From: Bacteroidota bacterium
GTDB taxonomy: Bacteria > Bacteroidota > Bacteroidia > Chitinophagales > Chitinophagaceae
Length of the DNA stretch: 22,943 bases
Direction: 5' to 3'
Assembly: GCA_023424015.1 (NCBI GenBank)
Contig: JAFAEM010000024.1
Coordinates: 1-22,943, forward strand
Shown: in pieces, positions 1 to 7,646 of the stretch
How positions within the stretch are numbered: the first letter of the stretch is position 1
Layout: every line of letters begins with the position of its first letter
Translations under genes and position numbers: made by a program
The notes under the pieces: model-generated
Told to the model about the DNA's origin: nothing
The model's input: only the letters and a program-made list of their open reading frames with translations
Database searches by the model: none

Positions 1-160
1 CGTGTGATTCGTGCCATTCGTGGCCAACCCTTCTGCCGCAGGCAGAAATCAATCCGTGAAATCCGTGCAATCCGTGGCCCCATTCGTGTGATTCGTGCCA
101 TTCGTGGCCAACCCCCTGCCGCAGGCAGAAATCAATCCGTGAAATCCGTGCAATCCGTGG
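1..160. repeat. Composite nonamer/hairpin repeat, two units of about 84 nt
   Basis: Two nearly identical units start at 1 and 85. Each has nonamers of the type ATTCGTGNN, then a small palindrome (TTCTGCC, loop GCA, GGCAGAA at 31-47 and its partner near 116-130), then nonamers of the type ATCCGTGNA. The second unit ends exactly where the TAG stop of the sulfurtransferase gene begins on the minus strand. The same architecture recurs inverted at 13501-13636, and the ATCCGTG part recurs at 22650-22678. There is no coding potential. Its role is unknown; it could act as an mRNA 3' end structure or be a non-autonomous repeat. Confidence 0.85.
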
Positions 161-1000
161 CTAACCGATAGGTCTGCTATTGCGGGACCACTCACTCCAG
201 GAACCGACATACAGATTGGGAATAGAAAATCCCGCTTCCGCTATCGCCAGCAAAGTATGGCATGCGGTAACACCGGAGCCGCAATGAACGATCACCTGGC
301 CCGTATCACGCCCCGCAAAAACCTGCTTGTATTTTTCTGCCAGTTCCTCTGCGGGAAGAAAATGTCCCTTCGTGTCGAGGTTTTCGATATAGGGAATATT
401 GATGGCACCCGGGATATGCCCCGCTATTGTATCGATCGGTTCGGATTCGCCGCGATAACGATAACCCTCCCTTACATCGATCACCAACTGGTTCGTATCA
501 GCAACCGCGTCCGCAACCTGGTTTGCAGTTACGACTGGCAATTTCCACTCGTTTGCGGGATAAGGTGGTTTGGCAGACAAGGCTGGTGGCTCATCCGAAA
601 CTTCCACACCAGCCTCAATCGCTGCTTTCATACCACCGTTGAGTACCTGTATCTTTTCATGGCCCAGTGCTTTCATCATCCACCAGAAACGTGCTGACGC
701 ATTGGCGCCGTTCTTATCATCATAGACTACAACATGCGTTGCAGGGTCGATGCCCAGCCGGCCAAGTAACGCAGCAAACCTTTCAACAGGAGGCAAGGGG
801 TGGCGTCCACCATTCGCGGCATCCGCGGATTTTTCAGACAGATCTGTTTCAAGATCCACGAATACAGCGCCTTTCAAATGTTCTTTTGCGTAGCGTTCTT
901 TTATATCCGGCCCGGTGCGTGCATCAACCAGTACGATATTTTCTTTGCGTGTTAATGAGAGCAATTCAGCGGCAATTATCAGGGAGGATGCTTTTTGCAT
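161..1000 (-). CDS. sseA: Two-domain sulfurtransferase (3-mercaptopyruvate/thiosulfate sulfurtransferase family)
   Basis: Transfers sulfane sulfur from a donor such as 3-mercaptopyruvate or thiosulfate to an acceptor through a persulfide on the active-site cysteine; expected in the cytoplasm. Two rhodanese domains are visible, an inactive N-terminal one (about residues 10-130) and a catalytic C-terminal one (about 160-275). The active loop reads CGSGVTAC after VIVH, with the cysteine at 240 from the ATG. CGSGVTA is the loop typical of mercaptopyruvate sulfurtransferases rather than classical rhodaneses (CRKGVTA). The reading frame opens five codons earlier at a TTG (1015), but the ATG at 1000 is the more likely start, giving 279 aa, a normal family length. 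It is divergent from fumC. The stop codon lies at the edge of the upstream repeat. The exact sulfur donor cannot be told from sequence. Confidence 0.93.
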   Translation of the reverse strand: MQKASSLIIAAELLSLTRKENIVLVDARTGPDIKERYAKEHLKGAVFVDLETDLSEKSADAANGGRHPLPPVERFAALLGRLGIDPATHVVVYDDKNGANASARFWWMMKALGHEKIQVLNGGMKAAIEAGVEVSDEPPALSAKPPYPANEWKLPVVTANQVADAVADTNQLVIDVREGYRYRGESEPIDTIAGHIPGAINIPYIENLDTKGHFLPAEELAEKYKQVFAGRDTGQVIVHCGSGVTACHTLLAIAEAGFSIPNLYVGSWSEWSRNSRPIG

Positions 1001-1079
1001 GGTATTTTTTTTCAAAGATCAAGACTTTTTTGATTATGCCCCACCAAAGCTCATGCATATGGGCGGCGGGATTATTGCC

Positions 1080-1087
1080 TACATTTG
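1080..1087 (+). promoter_or_regulatory. Candidate -7 box (TACATTTG) for fumC
   Basis: The octamer TACATTTG fits the Bacteroidota -7 consensus TAnnTTTG and lies 20 nt before the fumC ATG. No convincing TTG -33 element is visible at the usual distance. It implies a very short 5' leader. On the other strand CAAAGATC (1013-1020) gives a one-mismatch match for the sulfurtransferase gene. Confidence 0.4.
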
Positions 1088-1106
1088 CGGCACAAAATCA
1101 TAATAT

Positions 1107-2504
1107 ATGGACTATCGGATAGAAAAAGACACCATGGGTGAAGTGAAAGTGCCGGCCAAAGCTTATTATGGCGCGCAAACGCAACGCAGTATTGATAATT
1201 TTAAGATCGCGCAGGATATAAACAGGATGCCAAAGGAAATCATCCGCGCTTTTGCTTATCTCAAGAAAGCTGCTGCGATCACCAACCAGGAAGCCGGTGT
1301 ATTGCCAAAAAATAAAGCCCAGCTGATCGGTAAAGTATGTGATGAAATACTCGAAGGTAAACTCGACGAATATTTTCCGCTGGTAGTTTGGCAGACAGGC
1401 AGTGGTACACAAAGCAATATGAATGTAAATGAAGTGGTCGCATACCGCGGGCATGTAATAAAAGGTGGTAAGCTGACTGACAAGGACAAATTTTTGCACC
1501 CCAACGATGATGTCAATAAATCACAATCCTCCAACGATACTTTTCCTACCGCCATGCATATCGCCGCGTATAAGATCCTAGTTGAGACCACAATACCCGG
1601 TATAAAAAAACTGAGGGATACGCTGGCGAAGAAGAGCAGGCAGTATATGAAAGTGGTTAAGATCGGCCGTACCCATTTTATGGACGCCACGCCGCTCACG
1701 TTGGGGCAGGAATTCAGTGGCTATGTTTCCCAACTCGATCATGGATTAAAAGCAATAAAGAATTCATTGGCACACCTGAGCGAACTGGCGCTGGGAGGAA
1801 CAGCAGTTGGGACCGGCATCAACACACCACCTAACTATGATGTGAAAGTTGCAAGGCATATCGCCAAACTTACAGGTCTGCCTTTTGTAAGCGCAGAGAA
1901 TAAATTTGAAGCCCTCGCCGCTCACGATGCAATCGTGGAAGCACATGGCGCTTTAAAGATGGTGGCAGTTAGCCTGATGAAGATCGCGAATGATATACGC
2001 ATGCTATCTTCAGGACCACGTAGTGGTATCGGTGAGATATTTATCCCCGATAATGAACCAGGTTCATCCATCATGCCCGGAAAAGTGAACCCCACACAGT
2101 GCGAGGCGCTGACTATGATCGCCGCGCAGGTGATGGGCAATGATGTAGCGATCAGCGTGGGCGGCAGTAATGGCCATTTTGAACTGAATGTTTTCAAACC
2201 GGTGATGATCTATAATTTCCTGCACAGCGCCAGGCTGATCGGTGATGGATGTGTAAGCTTTAATGATAAATGTGCTGTCGGCATTGAACCTATCAGGGCC
2301 AATATCAAAAAGCACGTTGATAATTCATTGATGCTGGTCACCTCGCTTAATACAAAGATCGGTTACTATAAAGCAGCTGAGATTGCCCAGAAAGCACATA
2401 AGGAAGGAACCACGCTGAAAGAAATGGCGGTTAAACTTGGATATGTTACATCTAAAGAGTTTGATGAGTGGGTGGTGCCGGGTGAGATGGTGGGGAAAGT
2501 ATGA
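1107..2504 (+). CDS. fumC: Fumarate hydratase class II (fumarase C)
   Basis: Catalyses reversible hydration of fumarate to L-malate in the TCA cycle as an iron-independent cytoplasmic homotetramer. The 465-aa length is normal. The superfamily signature GSSIMPGKVN is at residues 319-328, the substrate-binding segment HPNDDVNKSQSSNDT at 131-145, and the catalytic His region GRTHFMDATP at 187-196. The TGSGTQSNMNVNEV segment (97-110) and the signature loop favour fumarase over aspartate ammonia-lyase, which shares the fold; this choice rests on overall resemblance. The start codon is ATG. A TAnnTTTG box sits upstream, and a strong intrinsic terminator follows the stop, after a short GAGGTT repeat tract, so it is probably a single-gene unit. 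Confidence 0.96.
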   Translation: MDYRIEKDTMGEVKVPAKAYYGAQTQRSIDNFKIAQDINRMPKEIIRAFAYLKKAAAITNQEAGVLPKNKAQLIGKVCDEILEGKLDEYFPLVVWQTGSGTQSNMNVNEVVAYRGHVIKGGKLTDKDKFLHPNDDVNKSQSSNDTFPTAMHIAAYKILVETTIPGIKKLRDTLAKKSRQYMKVVKIGRTHFMDATPLTLGQEFSGYVSQLDHGLKAIKNSLAHLSELALGGTAVGTGINTPPNYDVKVARHIAKLTGLPFVSAENKFEALAAHDAIVEAHGALKMVAVSLMKIANDIRMLSSGPRSGIGEIFIPDNEPGSSIMPGKVNPTQCEALTMIAAQVMGNDVAISVGGSNGHFELNVFKPVMIYNFLHSARLIGDGCVSFNDKCAVGIEPIRANIKKHVDNSLMLVTSLNTKIGYYKAAEIAQKAHKEGTTLKEMAVKLGYVTSKEFDEWVVPGEMVGKV

Positions 2505-2555
2505 GATTGAGGTTGAGGTGTGAGGTTGAGGTTGAGGTTAAGGTTGAGGTTGAGG
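2505..2555 (+). repeat. GAGGTT hexamer tandem tract
   Basis: An imperfect tandem array of GAGGTT (variants GTGAGGTT and TAAGGTT) starts directly after the fumC TGA codon and runs about 50 nt. Isolated GTGAGGTTA words also occur near 3007 and 12919. It is one of several simple arrays in this window that touch a stop codon. Confidence 0.8.
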
Positions 2556-2579
2556 AATGGGAATTTTACTAAGTAAAAG

Positions 2580-2615
2580 GAGAAGGACGATTTCGTTTTT
2601 CTCTTTTTTCTTTTT
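2580..2615 (+). terminator. Intrinsic terminator of fumC
   Basis: Arms GAGAAGGACG (2580-2589) and CGTTTTTCTC (2594-2603) pair over 10 bp, with two G-U pairs, around a 4-nt loop ATTT. TTTTTTCTTTTT (2604-2615) follows. This is a textbook rho-independent terminator on the plus strand, 75 nt after the fumC stop. A perfect palindrome, TTTTACT-A-AGTAAAA (2564-2578), lies just before it. Confidence 0.85.
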
Positions 2616-2693
2616 GCAAAGCTTGCAGGGCAGGCGGGGGCTGGAGTATCTTTCTGATTCGATTTTCCACCAATCGTGCTAAATCCGACCCTT

Positions 2694-2957
2694 ATGAAAA
2701 ATAATATGAAACCGTCTTTCTACTATTCGGCTTACCCGCTGAAAGCGATCGAACAGGCAGTTGTAGCCGCGAAAAACGGTGAACCGTCCCCAAAACTGAA
2801 AGCATTGCTGTCAGATACCCCCCAGACAAAAAGCCGGATCCGGGTACACCCGATGACCAACCCATATAAAAGCGTTTTAAAAGCATTAACGCCACGCTTC
2901 AAAAAAGTGAAAGAAATAGAGCCTACCGGAAAGGACTGGTTTGTGAATTATGAATAA
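2694..2957 (+). CDS. Small hypothetical protein (87 aa)
   Basis: I do not recognise this protein. From the ATG at 2694 it would be 87 aa, basic, with no signal peptide or membrane segment. It has a lysine- and proline-rich middle (AKNGEPSPKLKALL, then TPQTKSRIRVHP) and ends DWFVNYE. The frame opens earlier at a GTG (2676); another ATG follows at 2706. A weak promoter-like box TATCTTTC (2647-2654, one mismatch to TAnnTTTG) precedes it. It follows the fumC terminator, so it would need its own promoter. Its composition looks protein-like and it contains none of the local repeats, which favours a real gene, but nothing independent confirms it. Confidence 0.5.
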   Translation: MKNNMKPSFYYSAYPLKAIEQAVVAAKNGEPSPKLKALLSDTPQTKSRIRVHPMTNPYKSVLKALTPRFKKVKEIEPTGKDWFVNYE

Positions 2958-3038
2958 TAAACGATTTAATTCACATCGGAACTACGGAAATGCCAATGGG
3001 AGCATTGTGAGGTTAGGACATTGACAAAGAATATATCC

Positions 3039-3088
3039 TTATAACATTTGCATAAACCGTCCCTACAGGACGGAATCCATTGTTATAA
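3039..3088. repeat. Nested palindrome with CCGTCC/GGACGG core
   Basis: Outer arms TTATAACA (3039-3046) and TGTTATAA (3081-3088) enclose a second hairpin CCGTCC-CTACA-GGACGG (3057-3073). Two more half-copies of the core follow within 90 nt. The form resembles REP-like or MITE-like small repeats. Confidence 0.7.
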
Positions 3089-3220
3089 CAAATTCTACCC
3101 ATAAACCGTCCTCTTTTGACCATTTGTTTCTACCCTTAAATCGTCCCTACGAGAAAATCCTTCAACAAAATCCATCCATCTTAAGGGGATTTTTGAAATT
3201 ACCTACGGCCTCCAGCCTCC

Positions 3221-3242
3221 CGACTAACGACTATCGACTCTC
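3221..3242. repeat. CGACTAW heptamer array
   Basis: Three consecutive heptamers, CGACTAA, CGACTAT and CGACTCT. The same unit recurs at 3352-3378 at the lspA stop and, in variant form, at 10820-10855. Confidence 0.75.
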
Positions 3243-3247
3243 ATCGC

Positions 3248-3284
3248 CTCACCCCCAAACCCCTCTCCCAAGGAGAGGGGGCTG
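3248..3284. repeat. GC-rich palindromic element, family B (intergenic copy)
   Basis: The 9-bp arms CCCCTCTCC (3260-3268) and GGAGAGGGG (3272-3280) enclose loop CAA; they are flanked by CACCCCCAAA on one side and GCTGG on the other. Read on the minus strand it parallels the element at 20039-20073 inside ileS, with CCCTCTCC, then GGAGAGGGG, then TTTGGGGG in the same order. Here it is non-coding. Confidence 0.75.
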
Positions 3285-3315
3285 GTGTCCTATACTATAA
3301 AAGGACTTGGGTCAA

Positions 3316-3378
3316 TCCAGTATCCAGCATCCAGTATCCAGCATCCAGCATCGACTAACGACTATCGACTATCGACTA
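3316..3378. repeat. AGYATCC and CGACTAW heptamer arrays overlapping the lspA stop
   Basis: Five tandem AGYATCC heptamers (Y = C or T, 3316-3352) run directly into CGACTAA, CGACTAT, CGACTAT and CGACTA (3352-3378). The last three bases, CTA at 3376-3378, are the lspA stop codon (TAG) on the minus strand. The AGYATCC array is the reverse complement of the GGATRCT array at 16831-16898, 13.5 kb away. Confidence 0.85.
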
Positions 3379-4044
3379 CAGCACCTGTACTCTATCACTC
3401 ACCTCCGCTCCCGTCTCTACCGTAGGATGTTTTTCCTCATCGTTGTGTTTCTTGAAGAATCTTTTCTGAAAAACAAGTAATGTAATGACGCCGGTCGATA
3501 TAGAAGCATCCGCAATATTGAAGATTGGACTAAAGAATTCAAATTTATCGCCTCCAACAAAGGGCACCCAGGAAGGCCAGTGTGTTTCTATAATGGGGAA
3601 ATACAACATGTCTACAACGCGTCCATGCAGGAACCCAGCGTAGCCTTTTTCAGGAAACATAGCTGCGACATGCGAATAGGTAGTTTCTTCGAAGATCAGG
3701 CCATAGAACATGCTATCTATCAGGTTGCCCAGTGCACCGGCGTAGATCAATGCTGCGCAAACAATGAAACCTTTATTGTATTTCTGTTTTACGATCCTGT
3801 ACAGGTACCAGGTACCAAAGATCACCGCTGCGAGGCGAAAAAGCGTTAGCAACATTTTACCCCATTCTCCTCCAAACTCCCAACCCCAGGCCATACCACG
3901 GTTTTCTATGAAATAAAGCTGGAACCATTTCATGCCGGTAAGTCCCGTATCACCAAAGGGATAACTCGTCTTGATCCAAACCTTCAAAACCTGGTCGGCT
4001 ATTATGATAAGGGCTATGATAAGGATCGTACTTCTTAACTTCAC
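3376..4044 (-). CDS. lspA: Lipoprotein signal peptidase II
   Basis: Inner-membrane aspartyl protease that cleaves prolipoprotein signal peptides after lipid attachment to the +1 cysteine. At 222 aa it is longer than the roughly 160-aa E. coli enzyme. The excess is a periplasmic insertion (about residues 115-172) and a charged C-terminal tail (197-222), as in other Bacteroidota forms. Catalytic aspartates are D110 in GALGNLID and D179 in FNIADAS. Membrane segments are visible at about 5-22, 65-83, 93-112 and 180-195. The start is GTG; no ATG fits the N-terminal helix better. It lies 100 nt downstream of murF-alr on the same strand, and a TATATTTG box upstream could also drive it alone. The stop codon falls in a heptamer repeat. 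lspA is often next to ileS in bacteria; here it is not. Confidence 0.95.
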   Translation of the reverse strand: MKLRSTILIIALIIIADQVLKVWIKTSYPFGDTGLTGMKWFQLYFIENRGMAWGWEFGGEWGKMLLTLFRLAAVIFGTWYLYRIVKQKYNKGFIVCAALIYAGALGNLIDSMFYGLIFEETTYSHVAAMFPEKGYAGFLHGRVVDMLYFPIIETHWPSWVPFVGGDKFEFFSPIFNIADASISTGVITLLVFQKRFFKKHNDEEKHPTVETGAEVSDRVQVL

Positions 4045-4064
4045 TATTGACTTTTTTTGAACAG

Positions 4065-4072
4065 CAAATATA
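4065..4072 (-). promoter_or_regulatory. Candidate -7 box (TATATTTG) for lspA
   Basis: On the minus strand TATATTTG matches TAnnTTTG exactly, 20 nt upstream of the GTG start. No good -33 TTG is visible. A perfect 12-nt palindrome ACCGGGCCCGGT (4086-4097) lies just further upstream. Confidence 0.35.
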
Positions 4073-4144
4073 GGTGGATATGTTGACCGGGCCCGGTTGA
4101 AATCGTTAAACCCGCACCCGGCTTATTTCCTGCAAACCATTATC

Positions 4145-6646
4145 TTACTCTTCATAATACACCCGTTTTACCCGTTGTGACACGCTGGTCATCAGTTCAT
4201 AGTGTATGGTGCCGGCCCAGTTGGCAAGCTGCTGCAAAGGCAGTTCCTTTCCAAATACTATTACTTCATCACCTTCCTTCAGCCCATCTATGCCCGTAAC
4301 ATCGATCATGGTCATGTCCATACAGATCGATCCCACTACGGGTACAAGAAGCCCGGGTTTACCTGGTGAAACAGGCTGCACCCACATCTTTCCAACGCCA
4401 TTTCCAAAGCGCCGGGAGTAACCATCCGCATAACCAATGCGGACCGTCGCGATCAACCGGTCATGTTCAGCTATACCACCGCGATTGTATCCTACAGATT
4501 CGCCAGCATTCACTTTCCTGATCTGCGCGATGGTTGTCCGCAGCGTGGCAACGGGTTGTAGCAGATCCTGATGTTGTTTGGAACTGTCTACACCATACAT
4601 GCCAATGCCCAGTCGTACCATATCCAACTGAAGTTTGGGCAGGCGAAAGATCGCGGCTGAATTGGCAATATGCCGCATAAAAAGCGGTTCTAAATTTTGC
4701 TGCAGTGTATCAGCGTGCTGAACAAATAATTTGAATTGCTGCAGCGTGAATGCATCCTGCGCCGGGTCTTCGCTTGCCGACAAGTGAGTAAATACAGACT
4801 GTACCTTCAACGTTTGAGATGATGATAAATATTTTGCAAGCCTATCCACCTCGCTGAGGGCAAATCCCAGCCTGTTCATACCGGTTTCGAGTTCTATATG
4901 TACTGGATACTGTTGTAACCCTTCACCTTTTAAATAAGCGTCAAAAGCCTCGAGCATCCAGAAAGAAAAAATATCTGGTTCGAGATGATATTCAACAATG
5001 GAATCAAAGGCCGCCTCGTCAGGATTCATCACCATGATGGGAATTGTAACACCCGATTTCCTGAGTTCCACACCCTCATCCGCATAAGCTACGCCAAGGT
5101 AATCCACTTTATGATATTGTAAAATGCCGGCGATCTCCGCACCACCACTACCATAGGCAAAGGCCTTGACCATCGCCATGATCCGGGTGGATGGTTTTAG
5201 CTGTTGCTGGTAAACTTTCACATTATGTACTATCGCGTTCAGGTTGATCTCAAGCACCGTCTGGTGAGCTTTTTGTTCGAGTTGCTGCACGATCTGTTCA
5301 AAACCAAAAACCCTCGCGCCTTTTACAAGGATCAGTTCATCCCTGAATTGCGTTGATCGAAACTGCCGTAAAAAATCATCTGTTGACTCATACAGTTCAA
5401 CGACGGTTTCCGTGTTGGGAGATGATGCCAAAGCACGCCAAACGTCAGAAATATGCGGTCCAATACCAATTACCCGACTAACCTGGTGCTTTTTCAACCG
5501 CTCAATAATATAAGTGTATAACTGATCATAGCTTCGTGCGCTTTGCAAAAGGTCTGATAGAATCACCGTTCTTTTCAGCTCGCCTGCCTGCTGATCGAGA
5601 AAATCAAGTGCGATCTCGAGGGAATTAATATCCGCGCTATAGCTATCGTTGATGATCACACAGTGGTTGATCCCCTTTTTTAACTCAAGCCGCATGTTTA
5701 CAGGTTGTAAGAATTCCATTCTCTTTGCAATCGACTCCTGATCTACTCCAAGTTGCAGGAGGACCAGGTAGCAGGTAATCGCGTTCTGAATAGAAGCCTC
5801 GTCGGTAAAAGGGATCCTGAATTGCTTTTCCGTAGCGCCACTGCAAACCGTGATGGAAGTATGCCCGGGTTTTTTGTCAAGGTTTTTGACAAGAAGTTCG
5901 TTGTCGGGAGAATGACCCCAGGTGATCACAATGGGGCTGCTATCAGACTTCGCCAGTTCCTGTTTAATCGAAGCAAGATCCTCACCTCGCCCGATCATAA
6001 TCTGGCAGTGAGAGAAGAGCTTTAGTTTTTCCTCCAGTTTTTGCTGCGAAGACGCAAAACCCTCACTATGTGCTTCACCGATATTGGTCAGCACACCAAT
6101 GCTGGGTTGTATGATCCTCTCCAGGTTCTCCATTTCGCCCGGCCGTGAGATACCTGCTTCAAAGATGCCCAGCGAATATTGTTCATCCATCTGCCAGATG
6201 CTTAATGGCACACCGATCTGGGAATTGTAGCTCCTGGGACTTCGTACAATCTGGTAATCCTTATGCAATAACTGGTAGAGCCATTCCTTGACAATCGTTT
6301 TGCCGTTGCTGCCGGTGATCCCAATCACAGGGAAATCAAAACGCTGCCGGTGATGAGCCGCCAGTTTTTGCAAAGCTTCCAGCGTATCAGGCACCACTAA
6401 AAATATCGCGTCCTCATTGAACTTTGCCGGGCTTTCACTCACCACAAAACAACGTACCCCCTTTTTATAAAGCTCGGGTATGAACTGGTGCCCGTCACGA
6501 CGGGGACCTTTTAATGCAAAAAATATGGAACTGGCCGGTGAATAGAGTTTGCGGCTGTCCAGAATGATATGACTGATGAAAACATTTTCTCCTCCTTTTA
6601 TGGAAGTGCCGATGACAGAAGCGATATCGCGTAATGAATAGTCCAC
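4145..6646 (-). CDS. murF-alr: Bifunctional UDP-N-acetylmuramoyl-tripeptide:D-Ala-D-Ala ligase / alanine racemase
   Basis: One 833-aa chain carries two peptidoglycan enzymes. Residues 1 to about 455 are MurF, which adds D-Ala-D-Ala to UDP-MurNAc-tripeptide using ATP; the Mur ligase P-loop GITGSNGKT is at 109-117 and a ligase-type VILSDLLQSA segment follows near 361. Residues from about 463 to the end are alanine racemase, which makes D-Ala with PLP; the PLP lysine is K494 in MVKAFAYGSG, and the catalytic-tyrosine region reads RIGYADGYSR. This fusion is well known in Bacteroidota and couples D-Ala supply to its use. The usual racemase motif is KANAYG; here it is KAFAYG. The start is GTG at 6646, 6 nt after the terC stop, so it is probably co-transcribed with terC. 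Confidence 0.96.
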   Translation of the reverse strand: MDYSLRDIASVIGTSIKGGENVFISHIILDSRKLYSPASSIFFALKGPRRDGHQFIPELYKKGVRCFVVSESPAKFNEDAIFLVVPDTLEALQKLAAHHRQRFDFPVIGITGSNGKTIVKEWLYQLLHKDYQIVRSPRSYNSQIGVPLSIWQMDEQYSLGIFEAGISRPGEMENLERIIQPSIGVLTNIGEAHSEGFASSQQKLEEKLKLFSHCQIMIGRGEDLASIKQELAKSDSSPIVITWGHSPDNELLVKNLDKKPGHTSITVCSGATEKQFRIPFTDEASIQNAITCYLVLLQLGVDQESIAKRMEFLQPVNMRLELKKGINHCVIINDSYSADINSLEIALDFLDQQAGELKRTVILSDLLQSARSYDQLYTYIIERLKKHQVSRVIGIGPHISDVWRALASSPNTETVVELYESTDDFLRQFRSTQFRDELILVKGARVFGFEQIVQQLEQKAHQTVLEINLNAIVHNVKVYQQQLKPSTRIMAMVKAFAYGSGGAEIAGILQYHKVDYLGVAYADEGVELRKSGVTIPIMVMNPDEAAFDSIVEYHLEPDIFSFWMLEAFDAYLKGEGLQQYPVHIELETGMNRLGFALSEVDRLAKYLSSSQTLKVQSVFTHLSASEDPAQDAFTLQQFKLFVQHADTLQQNLEPLFMRHIANSAAIFRLPKLQLDMVRLGIGMYGVDSSKQHQDLLQPVATLRTTIAQIRKVNAGESVGYNRGGIAEHDRLIATVRIGYADGYSRRFGNGVGKMWVQPVSPGKPGLLVPVVGSICMDMTMIDVTGIDGLKEGDEVIVFGKELPLQQLANWAGTIHYELMTSVSQRVKRVYYEE

Positions 6647-6652
6647 TTGGCG

Positions 6653-7627
6653 TCAATAGATCGATTTTTCATTCTCGTCGGCGTCGGGTGGCAGTCCTTT
6701 TTTATTAATAAATATAGAATAGAAAATAGAACCGGCAATACAGACCACGATCACTCCCAGCGACATGAATACCTGTGTTGTTTTATCCATGATCTGTGCG
6801 ATCCAGTCTTCCGCCAGCATTTTGATACCGATAAAAACCAGTACGATCGCAATACCCTGTTGCAGGAAATCAAATTTGCTGACCGCACCGCGCAAGAGGA
6901 AAAACAGGGAGCGCAAACCCAGTACAGCGAAAATATTAGATGTGTAGATGATCAGCTTATCACGCGAGATACCCATCACGGCCGGAATCGAATCCACGGC
7001 AAACACAACATCAATACCTGCAAGCATGATCACCACTACAAATAAAGTAGTATAAACAGGACGCCCGTTCTCGCGGATCACATATTTACCGCCTCCATCG
7101 TGCGGCGCAAGAGGCAGAAATCTTTTGAGAAATTTATAGATACGGCTTTTATGCGGATCAAATTCCTCTTCATGCGTGGCAGTAAACATCTTGATCCCGG
7201 TATAGACAAGAAAAACACCGAAGATGTAAAGAATCCAGTGGAACTTATCTACCAGCGCCACACCTACAGTGATAAAGATGATACGGAAAATGATTGCCAT
7301 CAATACACCCAGGAATAAAACCCGGCCGTAAAATTTTTCTTTAACGCCAAAAGAGGAGAAAATAAGTATAAAGACAAAGATGTTGTCGATGCTCAGGCTT
7401 TTTTCCATCAGGTAAGCGCTGATGTACTCCAGTGCCGAGTCCTGGCCCTGCTCATACCAGACAAAAATACCAAACGCAAGCCCCAGGGCAATCCAGAAAA
7501 TGCTGGTCCATAATGCATTTTTCAGGGAAATGGTGGCATTCTTTTTTGTGAATACCCCAAGATCAATAACGATTGCCAATATCAATACAATGCCGAAAAC
7601 GAGATACGTAATCTGATCTGCTGTCAT
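6653..7627 (-). CDS. terC: TerC/Alx family integral membrane protein
   Basis: Polytopic inner-membrane protein of the TerC family (PF03741 type), linked in characterised members to tellurite resistance, alkaline response and manganese or other metal export during membrane-protein metalation. From the chosen ATG it is 324 aa with about eight or nine hydrophobic segments. The two conserved acidic membrane motifs are EKSLSIDN (75-82) and DVVFAVDS (206-213). The reading frame extends 42 codons upstream to 7753, but that part is not membrane-like. A TACCTTTG box at 7647-7654 lies inside the extension, so the ATG at 7627 is the better start. It leads the cluster terC, murF-alr, lspA. The transported ion cannot be read from sequence. 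Confidence 0.92.
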   Translation of the reverse strand: MTADQITYLVFGIVLILAIVIDLGVFTKKNATISLKNALWTSIFWIALGLAFGIFVWYEQGQDSALEYISAYLMEKSLSIDNIFVFILIFSSFGVKEKFYGRVLFLGVLMAIIFRIIFITVGVALVDKFHWILYIFGVFLVYTGIKMFTATHEEEFDPHKSRIYKFLKRFLPLAPHDGGGKYVIRENGRPVYTTLFVVVIMLAGIDVVFAVDSIPAVMGISRDKLIIYTSNIFAVLGLRSLFFLLRGAVSKFDFLQQGIAIVLVFIGIKMLAEDWIAQIMDKTTQVFMSLGVIVVCIAGSIFYSIFINKKGLPPDADENEKSIY

Positions 7628-7646
7628 ATTCTCTGGAAATGAAGTG

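Larger units (their letters stand above)
2958..3375. other. Repeat-rich gap without genes
   Basis: This 418-nt gap lies between the converging small ORF and lspA. It holds a nested palindrome (3039-3088), further degenerate copies of its core (CCGTCC at 3116-3121 and CGTCCCTACGA near 3142), a GC-rich palindromic element (3248-3284) and heptamer arrays (3221-3242 and 3316-3378). I see no coding sequence, RNA gene or clear T-tract terminator. Confidence 0.8.

Noticed and set aside
1..160. CRISPR-like direct repeats
   Set aside because: Only two units with no unique spacers; the repeats are internally tandem nonamers around a hairpin, and no cas genes are present.
4086..4097. ACCGGGCCCGGT as a terminator between murF-alr and lspA
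   Set aside because: A perfect palindrome with no loop and no T-tract; it could be a binding site, but nothing supports that.
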